NCBI GenBank assembly: GCA_001599975.1
Contig: BCIO01000006.1
Span: 925,587 to 989,586, forward strand
Reading direction: 5' to 3'
Source: Cystobasidiopsis lactophilus
Taxonomy: Eukaryota; Basidiomycota; Agaricostilbomycetes; Agaricostilbales; Chionosphaeraceae
Length of the DNA stretch: 64,000 nucleotides
Position numbers and translations under genes: made by a program. A model generated the notes under the pieces. It made no database searches, was not told where the DNA came from, and worked only from the letters and a program-made list of their open reading frames with translations. Below are positions 1 through 9,473 of the stretch, piece by piece (within the stretch, counting starts at the first letter, position 1; each line of letters begins with the position of its first letter).

Positions 1-1
1 G

Positions 2-118
2 ATCAGGTACCAGAGCAGGCTGGTAGAACGCTATGGTTTGCAAAACCCCATTCATAAAACCAAGCTTGTGGAAGAGCTGCAAGCAGAACTTTCAGACGAG
101 GAACTTCAGCAGTTGTAG
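2..118 (+). CDS. C-terminal end of an unknown protein (partial)
   Basis: An open frame enters from the left edge and runs 38 codons to a TAG at 116-118. The peptide is charged and looks helical, ending in ELSDEELQQL, which is typical of a real C-terminus. No start is in the window and there is too little to name a family. It converges on a minus-strand gene whose stop lies only about 75 bp further on. Confidence 0.5.
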   Translation: MRYQSRLVERYGLQNPIHKTKLVEELQAELSDEELQQL

Positions 119-194
119 CACGAGTCTCGTACTGAAGGGAGCTTATCAATGATGCCGTTGAAAAGCGCTAGGTAAAGATGGTTTTGTTGCCCGA

Positions 195-707
195 CTAAAC
201 AGACATCGCCAAGCTGCAGACTGGAAATGAGTGATCTTGTACCCAGGTGACCAAGCGCCGTACCGTCTTGATTTGCTCAAAGGATAGTCCGAACTTGATA
301 TTCCAGGCTTTAACCTTTTTGTAAGCGTCACAAAAAGCCTGGCATACCCTGACACGTTTTGCCACCGACGGTCGCCTTCAAGAGAAGATACACCCACCAC
401 AAATCGGATCCTGTTCTGCTCCAATGTTTCGGCATGATCGTAATTGTGGCCCAGCGGAGGGTCCATGTTGGTGGTCGACCAGAAAGACGGAACGGAGGGC
501 AAGGCAATGTCTAAGAAGAAGAAAGAAGGAGGCGATACTGTCTGCCTTGCCCGAAGGCGTCCAAAGGCCTCAATATCGCGTTGAATACGTCCCAACAGAA
601 AGGGTAATTCACATCCGTCGGGACTCCTCGGCCGTCAAGTTGGACAATTCGAGCCAAAGATCAAATTCGACACTGTGGCCAAGAGACGACGACACGTCAC
701 CGCCACC
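195..707 (-). CDS. Unknown protein, 5' end not resolved
   Basis: I do not recognise the family. Read on the minus strand, coding-like segments join in frame. The first ends in LTAEESRRM; the next holds MDPPLGHNYDHAETLEQ and ends at DRRWQN. After an intron, VKAWNIKFGLSFEQIKTV leads to a TAG at 195-197. The intron after RRWQN starts GTGTCAGG and ends CAAAAAG. The intron before DIALPSVP would need a GC donor and only about 33 nt, so that join is doubtful. I could not find the start codon; it lies above 707. The W- and hydrophobic-rich segments argue for a folded domain. It could also be a decayed gene. Confidence 0.45.
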
Positions 708-1137
708 TAGGATGGACTAGAACTGGACAGAAGTAAAGAGAGCGTCCATCTTTGTCATTTCGGGAATGCCTTGGGGGCTGTATGGGTCGGTCGAGTGTGA
801 ATCCCATTCGCCACCGTCACAAGGGGCAGCGAAATGTCTTGACACCGTGCGCTTGTAGGCGCCATATTATCAACAACAGGTCTCAAAAGCAGGTAGCTAT
901 AGCAAATTATCCGCGAGGCTCGCAAGTCGACAAGTAGAGAGGCACGCGGGGATCCTCCCGCAGGCAGCATGAACAAAAGGATATTAGAAGTACGGCAGTT
1001 CATTGTAGGACGCGTTCACCAGCAAGAACTTCAGGGCACTCTGACAAGCCTTTTTGGGTAGGTCTAGCCGTCGTCCAGGACAGAGAGGGAGGATCCGATC
1101 AGATGCCGAAAAGTGCCACAAGTCGCGCGACCGAGGA
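708..1137. other. Intergenic stretch upstream of RPL17
   Basis: No convincing coding segment on either strand. It probably contains the unresolved 5' exon of the minus-strand gene at 195-707 and part of the RPL17 promoter. Confidence 0.4.
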
Positions 1138-1193
1138 AATTTGTCTCTCTCTCCGTCCCTCAGCTCTTCCTGTTCCCCATCCCTCCTTCCTCA
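1138..1193 (+). promoter_or_regulatory. Pyrimidine-rich leader of RPL17
   Basis: The 55 bases before the RPL17 start codon are almost entirely C and T, broken by only a few purines. Such CT tracts are common at transcription starts of highly expressed fungal genes, ribosomal protein genes in particular. The position fits a core promoter or 5' leader. This is inference from composition and place. Confidence 0.5.
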
Positions 1194-1195
1194 AA

Positions 1196-2070
1196 ATGGT
1201 GTGTTGTGGCCCTCAATAAGATCGCAGAACTACAGACTAATGCTTAGTGATTTGCAGGGACGCTACGGTGGGTTTCCAAGCAGCGAGCAACTGGGCGCAG
1301 GACGCTGATTTTGTTGGTCGCCCAAACGAGCAGCCGCTGTTCACCTGCTCAAGGGCAAAGACGACCGCAAGAAGTTTGGTCTGTCCAAGGGCAACTACCT
1401 CCGCGTCCATTTCAAAAACACCAGGTGCGTTTGGAGCGCCGCGCAGGCAACATTGGCGGACACCACGTCTGACAATAGCTGGTCTCTATTCCACAGGGAA
1501 ACCGCAGCGGCCGTCGCTGGCTGGAAGGTGTCCAAGGCGCTCAAGTACCTCGCCGACGTCCAGGAGCACAAGCAGGTCGTGCCGTTCAGGAGGTTCAACG
1601 GAGGTGTCGGTCGGGCTTCCCAGGCAAAGGCTTTCAAGGCCACCCAAGGTGCGTTTGCCATGTTCCCCCTATTCATGTCTTGGGACATTGCCCATGTTCC
1701 TCGCACGCACAGGACGATGGCCCGTCAAGTCTGCCAAGTTCTTGGCCAACCTGATCCGCAACGCCGAGGCTAATGCGACCGCCAACGAGCTCGACTCGGA
1801 GGACCTCATCATCCGCAACATCAACGTCCAGCAAGCCCCCAAGACCCACCGCAGAACCTACAGGGCCCACGGCCGAATCAACCCATACAAGGTTGGTTTC
1901 TTTGACCATCGAATTCGAGTATCGAATAGTCGCTCATCGAGTACCAACAGGGCCACCCCTGCCACATCGAGATTGTCGTCGCACCAGCTGGCGTCGAACT
2001 GCCAAAAGCCTCAGAGATCAGCACTTCGGGATCCGGGCGGCAGGCGGAGATCAGGGAGATTGAGGCATAG
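1196..2070 (+). CDS. RPL17: 60S ribosomal protein uL22 (L17)
   Basis: Large-subunit ribosomal protein lining the peptide exit tunnel. Six exons join cleanly: an ATG-only exon at 1196-1198, then 1258-1267, 1334-1424, 1497-1648, 1713-1891 and 1951-2070. The protein starts MGRYAAVHLL and has the family blocks [31 protein letters not shown] and [20 protein letters not shown], followed by CHIEIVV. Length is about 185 residues, as expected. The start is fixed by the GRYA N-terminus. A first exon of just the start codon is a known fungal oddity. Introns are 59-72 nt. Confidence 0.95.
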
Positions 2071-2650
2071 GGAGGGATGACTTTTTTTGGGCCTGCCTCT
2101 TGTTTCTTCTTCCTTTCCATCCACTTCCACTTTACCATCTCGTGGGAGACGATCTGCAATGCGCCGTCTCTCACCCTGACACCACCAGTAGTCGCCGTTT
2201 GCGCGGGCTGGCCTCCTTTCAACAAACTTTCTGGCGCCGCTCGCCACCTTTTATCCGTCCAACTTTTGTGGCTCATCTGCCGCGCTGGCCTTCGTCATTC
2301 TGGCCGCCTTAACACGTTTTGTATCCGCATGCAAGTCGAGGGTGGCCTCACCGCAAGGCTCAAGCTGCTTTTGGCGATCTGCCAAAAATTAAGCTTTGGT
2401 TCTCGTCCACCCTGCCTGGGTTTGCTTCCAAAGGGGCAATCTGCCTGCTGTAACCTTATTTTCTACTATATGTCCGACTGCCTGCTGCTGTTGGTCGACC
2501 TGCCACCACCAACTTGTTCCCCTGCCTGCCTGCTTGTGTTCTGTTTGACTCTCATTCCTTGACGGAACCCCCTCACGCTCCTTTGTCCCTATAACTCTCG
2601 TTTTCTTTATAAACTTCTTGCGAGTCGGCTGGTTCGACGGAAACTATACC
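2071..2650. other. Intergenic, no gene seen
   Basis: CT-rich stretches and no supported coding segment. It should hold the RPL17 3' end and the promoter of the following membrane protein. A TATAAA-like stretch lies near 2607-2612, about 40 bp before the next start. Confidence 0.4.
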
Positions 2651-4473
2651 ATGTCGCAACAGCAGCCAGCGGCGGGCATGACCGCCGTGCAGACGCTGAT
2701 CACCATCGGTGGCGCGAACCACCTCTCAGCCGTCGACTTCCGCATGCTCCACGCCATCTGGGCCTTGTTCGCCGTCGACATGGTCCTCTTCTTCTTCGCC
2801 ATCGCCCTCAAGCTCTACGTCCAGTGGAAGAAGCCGGCCAAGGTCTGGCTCTTCCGCAGCAACGCCCGGCCGAGGGGCAACCTCTGGACCGCCAACCACA
2901 CCGTCTTTGTGCTGGCTTTGGGCCCTCTTGTCTATGCGCTCAAGCTGTGGGTGCGATTCAAGCCCTAATACGTTTCCACACTCATTTGTCCACCGCAAAT
3001 AGATCTTGGTCGATTCAAAGGACGCTCTCGTACGAAGGCCATGGCCATGTCAGCTCTAGCGCTGCTTTTGCGATATTTGTCATATCGGCAATTGTAGTCC
3101 AAAAGTGGGTTGCACATCGCCTCTCATCTCGAACTCTTGTTGAGAGGTTCTTGGTTCGCCAACCACAGCGTGCTCTGGTGGTACTTGTCCAGCATAGTCA
3201 CCCAAACGACCGAGGCCTACAACGCTTTTGCCGCGCTCACCAAAGAGAATGGCGACGAGGCCTACTTTAAGCCCATCATCAACTTGCCACCGTGAGACCT
3301 TCCCTCGCGCTGCCAAACTGCTTTTCGCTCACGTCTCGTTGCTCAGCTGGCTGCAGAACATGTGGCTCATTTTCGTCCCTGCCCTCTTCACCGCCCTCAT
3401 GATCGCCGCCGCGGTGGCGGGCGCCAACATTGGCAACGATGCCGTGAGCCAAGCCGGAGCCGCCGTCGAGATCCTGTACGCGTTTGGCGCCAATATCACC
3501 GTCGCTGAGCTCGCCGAAGCGGAGCTGTTCGCTACCAAGGCTCTCGATAGTGTGAGTCTGAAGGTTTGCCATCGACGTAAAACAGACTGATGTGTGGCTG
3601 CCACAGAGCCGTCGTGTCATCTCCATCGGAGTGGGCTTTACCTGGGCCGAGCTGGCGTGGCTGCTGATCAACTTCTGCGTGCGTCCCTCTCGACAGTGCT
3701 TGGCGTGAAGGTCTCGGCTCACCTGGGTTGTGCTGCGAACAGACCTATGGTGTGGCCGCTATCTACATCCTGTACCGGCTCTACCGCGACCCAGTGGCCA
3801 AGCAGCGCTTCACCCGCTCGTCCCTTTCAGGAAGCAAGGCCAGCATCATGGTGTTCCCCAAAGGCGCCGAGCGCAGCGCGCGACAGGAGACGTTCGAGAG
3901 CGCCCGCGCGGAGCTGATCGCCGCCCTCGCCACCTTTTTCCTCTACTTTGCGTACCTGGCCGGCGTTGCGGGCTCTTATATCAACTTGGGAACGGAAGGA
4001 CTGCTGGTGAGTGTCCTCCTGCGGCTTGTGCGGCTCTCCGTTGCTGAATTTGATGGCAGAACAATCCCGTGGAGGCCAGCCACATCTCTTTGATCGCCGA
4101 CGGCCTCGCCTTCAGCCTTGTCACTATGCCGCTAGCAGTCTGGCAAGCCTACACTGCCGTTCGGGACCTGCGCGCTTTATGGAAAGAGACCCACCCCTCC
4201 CCCGAGCTTCCGGTCCACCCGCTTCAGCTCTCCTTCCCCGATGGAACTTTGGAAGTTGAGAAGGAAAAGGTGTGGGGAATTCACGACTACGACAGCCGAA
4301 GTGTGAGTGTCTTTGAAGTGTCTCATTGAATGGTGAGGCTGATGGCAACATTGCAGGAGCAACGGGTCCAGGTTTCGACCACTCATCTCCCCTTGTCGAC
4401 CGTCACCACTCGCCACAGCGATGATGACGACAGCATCACGGAGAAGCCAGGGCGAGATAGTTTGCGCCCATGA
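2651..4473 (+). CDS. Multi-pass membrane protein of unknown function
   Basis: About 400 residues in seven exons. The start at 2651 is the first ATG of the frame. Exons are 2651-2950, 3098-3291, 3347-3551, 3607-3678, 3743-4016, 4060-4302 and 4357-4473. Hydrophobic segments include WALFAVDMVLFFFAIALKLY, TVFVLALGPLVYALKLW, LIFVPALFTALMIAAAVAGA, a pair around VGFTWAELAWLLINF and YGVAAIYILYRLY, ALATFFLYFAYLAGVAG, and LAFSLVTMPLAVWQAY. This gives about seven helices, followed by an acidic, hydrophilic tail. The count of seven would suit a receptor-like fold, but no known motif is visible. The first intron (147 nt) is long for this window and could hide an extra exon. Confidence 0.8.
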
Positions 4474-4570
4474 AGGGGGGCCACAGTTCGAAAAGCCAGT
4501 GGGCTCAAGATTGACGAGGTATCCCTCTGCGATTCGTTTGAATTAGAATGCCAGACTGTACACCACGACC

Positions 4571-5854
4571 ATGTCTAGAATGCTCTCTTCACATCCAAAG
4601 GACGAAGAGCGAGCTCGACCACAAATGCCTTCGCCACCGAGCGACATTTGGGCGTGCCAGCGATTTCTTCGGCCCAGCCCACGACATGCCCTCGCTGGCC
4701 CTCAAGCTCGCTGGCCTGGTCCTTGGAAACAGACGCCGCAGGTTCAAGGCAGGTCTTTATGCCCGTTTGTCGCTCACACGGGCCTAACACGGCGCCAAAA
4801 GGCCGGCCAAAAAGTCACCTTGCTCAGTTTGCCTCACGAGGTCTTAGAGCAAATTGTGGACTTCGTTTTCTGCTCGTGGGATGCTCAACACATGAACGAT
4901 AAGCGCTACGCCGCCCAGTTGCTGGCGGTGCTGCTCGTCTGCAGGCGCATCCATCGCGCGGCCGACGCAGTCGCTTTTCGCGAGGCCTCCGTCCACTTAC
5001 CAATCAAAGGCACCTGGAGCCCCATGCAAGAGCGCCGCGCCAAGAAAGCCAAAGTCGTCAATCTGGCGATCAATCTCGAGACTCATGCCTACGGCACTCC
5101 CTGGTATTGGCAGATCATCGGTCCGGCTCAAAGTGCTTTCCCAAACGCCCGCATTGTCAACCTCGTGCTCACCGGTCGAACGAACATCACTGGATACTAC
5201 GTCGAGAGCCTCGTCACGCGCTATTTGGTCCCCATGGTCCGTCGCATCGAAGTGAAAGGCGTGGCCCCGTTCGCTTCCATCGCGCCACCCGTCGAATTCA
5301 ACCCTTTTGACACCCTCTTCCATTGGTATACGTTCTTCCACGAACCCCAGGTCGTTTTGGTCCTCTACCATGTGCAGCAGCAAACCATCCTCCGCGAACG
5401 CGCCACTGCCACCTACAGTTGGGAAGGTCTTTGTCAGTCTGACTTCACGCACCTGGACCCGACCAATCAAGACTGTCTCAGCTTCTTTCCCGAGGGGGTG
5501 TCGCACCTTAAACTCGAGCTGGGCGAACGAATTTATTGGGGCATGCGCTACGTCGAGCAGCTGCGCAATCGTCTCACCAGATTCACCAATTTGCGCTCTT
5601 TGGAACTGGTCGATCTCAATTACGAGCATCACTTGAGGGATGAGGCACGCAAGGGGACCTCCAAGAAGATGGCTCCTTACGCTCCCGTAGCCTGCCTCGA
5701 ATTTTCGAATTGGGACAGGTTGGCTGCCTTCCTCGCCGACAACAGCTTCCTCCCTGCTTTGGAGTCACTCTCTATCTCGACTGGTGCTTGGGCCATGGGC
5801 ATAGGCGCCTTGCGTCAAGCCTGCGATGCGCGCAGGATCACCTTGCACCTCTAG
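4571..5854 (+). CDS. F-box-like protein, paralog 1
   Basis: An open frame of up to 427 codons. After about 80 low-complexity residues comes VTLLSLPHEVLEQIVDFV, which resembles the start of an F-box (LP.EvL..I). It is followed by LAVLLVCRRIHRAADAVAF and then a long region with LRR-like spacing of hydrophobics. It is clearly a paralog of the gene at 7934-9095: both have TLLSLPxEVL, QLLAVLL, ARRA.KA and similar C-termini. The N-terminus before about 4800 is not conserved between the two, so the true start may be a later in-frame ATG at 4625, or an upstream exon may be missing. F-box proteins select substrates for SCF ubiquitin ligases; that role is inferred from the motif only. Confidence 0.7.
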   Translation: MSRMLSSHPKDEERARPQMPSPPSDIWACQRFLRPSPRHALAGPQARWPGPWKQTPQVQGRSLCPFVAHTGLTRRQKAGQKVTLLSLPHEVLEQIVDFVFCSWDAQHMNDKRYAAQLLAVLLVCRRIHRAADAVAFREASVHLPIKGTWSPMQERRAKKAKVVNLAINLETHAYGTPWYWQIIGPAQSAFPNARIVNLVLTGRTNITGYYVESLVTRYLVPMVRRIEVKGVAPFASIAPPVEFNPFDTLFHWYTFFHEPQVVLVLYHVQQQTILRERATATYSWEGLCQSDFTHLDPTNQDCLSFFPEGVSHLKLELGERIYWGMRYVEQLRNRLTRFTNLRSLELVDLNYEHHLRDEARKGTSKKMAPYAPVACLEFSNWDRLAAFLADNSFLPALESLSISTGAWAMGIGALRQACDARRITLHL

Positions 5855-6406
5855 GCGCCTTCTCCAAACTCTCTTCTGGATATAAGGTGAGCGCCTCGCC
5901 CTCTTGTGATCTGACTTAAGCTGACGTCAGTGGTGCTGCAGTCATTGCGGCGGTGGCGGCTGTGGTAAAGGTGGCGTCAATAGAAGACAAACTCTTGACC
6001 GAGCGTGGCCGGAGTGGTTTCCAGAGACCGCGTATTGCGTCTGGTTGCAATTTTGAACACAAAGAGCCTACGTGCTTGCCTATGGATGCCCACATTCCGA
6101 ATGGCTGGCGCGGAGGTCGCAGCAGAAGTGAACTTGCACTTGCCACCACTTTAGCGACGAATCCCTTCTTAGATCTTCCTCTTTGTCTTAGACTACATTG
6201 TGCAGTGGCGTCGAAAAGCCTCAGGTTCCACCTCTCGGTGGCGCGCTGTCCTGCCCCGCTTGCTGATCCCCTCCTTTCAAGGCTCGGGATGTGATCTCTT
6301 CGACTCCAACGGTCTACAGTCACCAAACTGCTCCAACACCGGGCCTCTTCTTCTTCAGAACTTTTCTCTTCGGACCCGCATCGCTTGCCTCCAGAATAGC
6401 CGCGCC
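5855..6406. other. Intergenic, nothing recognised
   Basis: About 550 bp between an F-box-like gene and the SMP-30 gene. Short open frames exist on both strands but none has family features or splice sites that extend it. Confidence 0.4.
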
Positions 6407-7739
6407 ATGAAGCACTTCGAGACCAGTGTCCTTATTCACAGCCCACGTACTTTGCTCGGAGAATCTATTCTCTACGATCAAGCCAAGGACATTCTTTACT
6501 ATGAATGCTTTCTCCGCAAGGAGCTGTACATCGTCGACATGAAGGATGGCTCCGCGCCGAAGACGCCCACGAAAGTCCTCAGCCTTGCCGACGACGTCGG
6601 AGTGCTTGGCTTCATTGAAGGGGACGAAGATCACTTGATTGGCGCTGGCAAGCGCGGCCCTGTCAAGATCAACCTGCAGACTGGTGAATTGACTTACCTG
6701 GCCAAGTACTACGCCCCAGAGGAAGAGGACAAGCAGTGAGTCGAGCCTTTGAGCGCGTTTCGCAACGATATGCCTAAAACTTTTGAGTGTAGCCGGGCTA
6801 ACGACGGTGCTATCGACGCGAAGGGAAGGCTGTGGGGTGGCACTATGGGCGAATTGGGAGGATCCGGCTTCGCACCTGTTGGGTTTCTTTTCCGTTTCGA
6901 CCCTGATGGCACACTACACCGAGGTAAGCACTCCTGATGCTTGTCTGCCAGTCGCAGGCTCTAATACCCCCAAAGTGTTGGAGAATATGTCGTGCCCTAA
7001 CGGTATGAACTTCACCTCCGATGTGCGTTGGCTTCTCCGAGAACTCTTCTACGTATCCGGATCAGCGCTTACGGTTTAGTTCTACCTAGAACAAAACCTT
7101 GCGAGTCCATCTCTATCCGCTTCGACGACAGGTCAATCTCATATCATTGCCCCAGCTACGTGACGGACACCCTTTTGGGCAACATCTTGGCTTACGACTA
7201 TGATTTAGAGACGGGCACAATCAGCAACGAGCGAGTGCTGATCGCTTTCCCGTCGCATCTGGGGTTCCCGGACGGCTCCCACATCGACAGCCGGGGCTTC
7301 CTTTACATCGCCATGGCCACCGGCGAGAGCAACGTGCTCATCGTTGACCCTGGCGACCGTTCCGAGAATGCTGGCAAAATAGTTGGCCAGATCGATTGCC
7401 CGGCTCTCTGCGTACTTTGCGCTTCGTTTGGTGGCAAAGATTTCCGAGATGTCTACATCACCACATCCGGGAACGACCACATCATTCCAGATCTTCAAGG
7501 AAAGGACCCTGACAACTGGGGCAAGGTCTTTGTTGTAGGTCCAAAGTTGTTCTGCACTTCCATTCCAAGTCGAGGCTGATCCGCGTACAAAGGCTCGAGC
7601 AGAGGCGCCGGGAGCCCCGCGCCACAAGTTCGGTCCGTATACTGGCACTCCACAGCCTTACAAGGATCTCGGGAAAGGTGTCGCCAAGATCACAGAGCTC
7701 GGCAAGGGAAGCGCGCCCTCCCATTCGGCTCGCTTGTAG
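6407..7739 (+). CDS. SMP-30/gluconolactonase/regucalcin family protein
   Basis: A six-bladed propeller hydrolase family that opens sugar lactones with a bound divalent metal. The N-terminus has LLGESILYDQAKDILYYE, the usual GE(S/G)P-type metal ligand region. Exon 2 gives RANDGAIDAKGRLWGGTM, matching the family's N-DG...G..W.GTM block. Exon 3 gives PNGMNF, and later come YVTDTLLGNILAYDYD, GFPDGSHID and the C-terminal YITTSGNDH. Clean introns lie at 6736-6792, 6924-6975 and 7535-7592. The join after TSD at 7022 is uncertain: an acceptor at 7105 keeps frame but adds about 14 odd residues. About 350 residues. No signal peptide, so probably cytosolic. It sits between two F-box paralogs. Confidence 0.88.
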
Positions 7740-7933
7740 GCGAGAGCTCTGGGTAGTTTTGGAGCCATCTGGGCGACGTTTAACCCCTTTTCATAGTCCT
7801 CTTTCTGCAACCCGAAGCCCTTCCCTGCCACATGTAGCTCCAGCTTCTGTCAGTCTGCGCCACCAGTTCCGCGCTTTCTCTCCTCGCCGTCCAGACGCCC
7901 TCCGGTCATTGGCCCAAACCAACCCCGTCCAGG

Positions 7934-9095
7934 ATGCTCAGGGTTAGTGACTGGACGGCAAAAAGGGCAATCAAACCCTCACAAAGCACCGAAACAGGCG
8001 CAAAAGGCCACTCTGCTGTCTCTCCCGCCCGAGGTGCTGTCGCTCGTTATTGGCTTCGTTCGCCCTTGGGACCCGACCCAAATCGGCCAATCTTATGTTG
8101 ACCAGCTCCTCGCCGTCCTGCTCATCTCCAGATGGATCAGCTCAGTGGCCGAGAAAGTGGTGTTTCATTCGATGGCGCTCAAAGTGCCCCTGCCATTCCA
8201 GTGGACGCCGCTGCACGCACGCCGAGCCTCGAAAGCCAGGCACCTGTCGCTCCAGGTGTATCAATATGCCGTTGAAAGCAAGGGATGGACTTGGAAGGCG
8301 TTGGGCTCCGTCAAGACCATTTTCCCAGCGCTGAAGACGGTCACGCTCGAAATCGCCATTTCGGTCTGCTTGCCCGGTCCACAAGTCAGCGCCATGGTGC
8401 ATCCCTACCTTGCCAAGCGAGTGCGTCGGATCACCTTGACGGGGCACGTTGCTTTCTTGAACGCCTCGACCGTGATGTGGTCTGGGGGCTGTCCGTTCAA
8501 CCTCGATGGGTGGTTCCGCCTCTTCCCCAAAGCGCCAAGATTGCTTCTCATTGCCAAGATCATGCAGCGCGTGACAGCGAGAGAACCGGTTTGGGAGACC
8601 AATGAGCTGGACATGGCGAAAGCAATTTTCGAATGGCAAGACCTCGTTGGCCTTTCCGGCAAGAACCAGTGGGGATCCGACACGCTCAGTTTCTTGCCAG
8701 CTTCAGCTCGCCAGCTCAGCCTCCGCTTGCGGCCTCAAGCCACTCAAGATGTCTCAAAGCTGGCGGCCCAGCTCGGCAAGTTCGAGCGCCTGCAGCGCTT
8801 GCGCCTCATCGACTTCGACTTCAACCGCGCCTTCGTCGAGAATGACCCCTCGGTGGTCGACCCTCCCTCGAACGACCAAGAGTTGGAGCGCTTGCAGAAG
8901 CTGAATCCCTACGAGATCCTCGCCGAGGTGCTGGCGAACCCGGCTTGCCTGCCGGCGCTGAAAGAGGTCCAGGTGGAGATTTCCCGCGACCGAGAGTACG
9001 CCTCGCGCAGGCCGCCCAGCGCCCTCCTCCAGATGTGCTCGGCCCGAGGCTTCAACCTGAAAAGGCGAATCTGCGGTTCCGAGTCCCGACGATGA
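7934..9095 (+). CDS. F-box-like protein, paralog 2
   Basis: About 369 residues. The proposed start is ATG at 7934, giving MLR. A 55-nt intron (7943-7997, GTTAGT...ACAG) then brings in AQKATLLSLPPEVLSLVIGF. Without the intron the long frame has no ATG. The F-box-like LP.EVL motif is followed by QLLAVLLISRWISSVAEKV and repeated hydrophobic blocks such as RLLLIAKIM and LQRLRLIDFDFN. Together with 4571-5854 it forms a pair split by the SMP-30 gene, so a local duplication is likely. Substrate and partners cannot be inferred. Confidence 0.72.
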
Positions 9096-9473
9096 CTTGT
9101 TTGGTTCTCTGGTGAAGCCTGTCCTGTTTTGCAGAGGATGGCCGAGCTAAAGAACGTCCCAATCTCAGGCTTCAAAGTGCCCGCTGCAGCGTTTGAAAGG
9201 GGGTGGCGGCATAGAGCATCTGTTTGTGGCGAAGCATCGCTGCCCCCTCCGTCGTTGTGGGCATCCGCGGCTTCTTATCGACACGAGTCAAGTGAAGGAT
9301 CGTGTTTACGGGAGCAATCGAAGGCCAGATTTGCAATTCACGCCACCCGCGCTTCGGCTCCATTATTTGCAGGTGACGCACATCCGCGCCAGGGCTTTCT
9401 TCGCGGCCACTCCCAAGGTTGGGATTCCTCGACCGACTTGCCTGCCTGCTTCTGCGGCATTTAGACGTTGGCG
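9096..9473. other. Intergenic, nothing recognised
   Basis: Between the F-box paralog and the glycosidase gene. No coding signal is supported; presumably promoter sequence for the downstream gene. Confidence 0.4.

Noticed and set aside
4997-5632. 211-codon minus-strand frame
   Set aside because: Antisense shadow of the F-box-like gene at 4571-5854.
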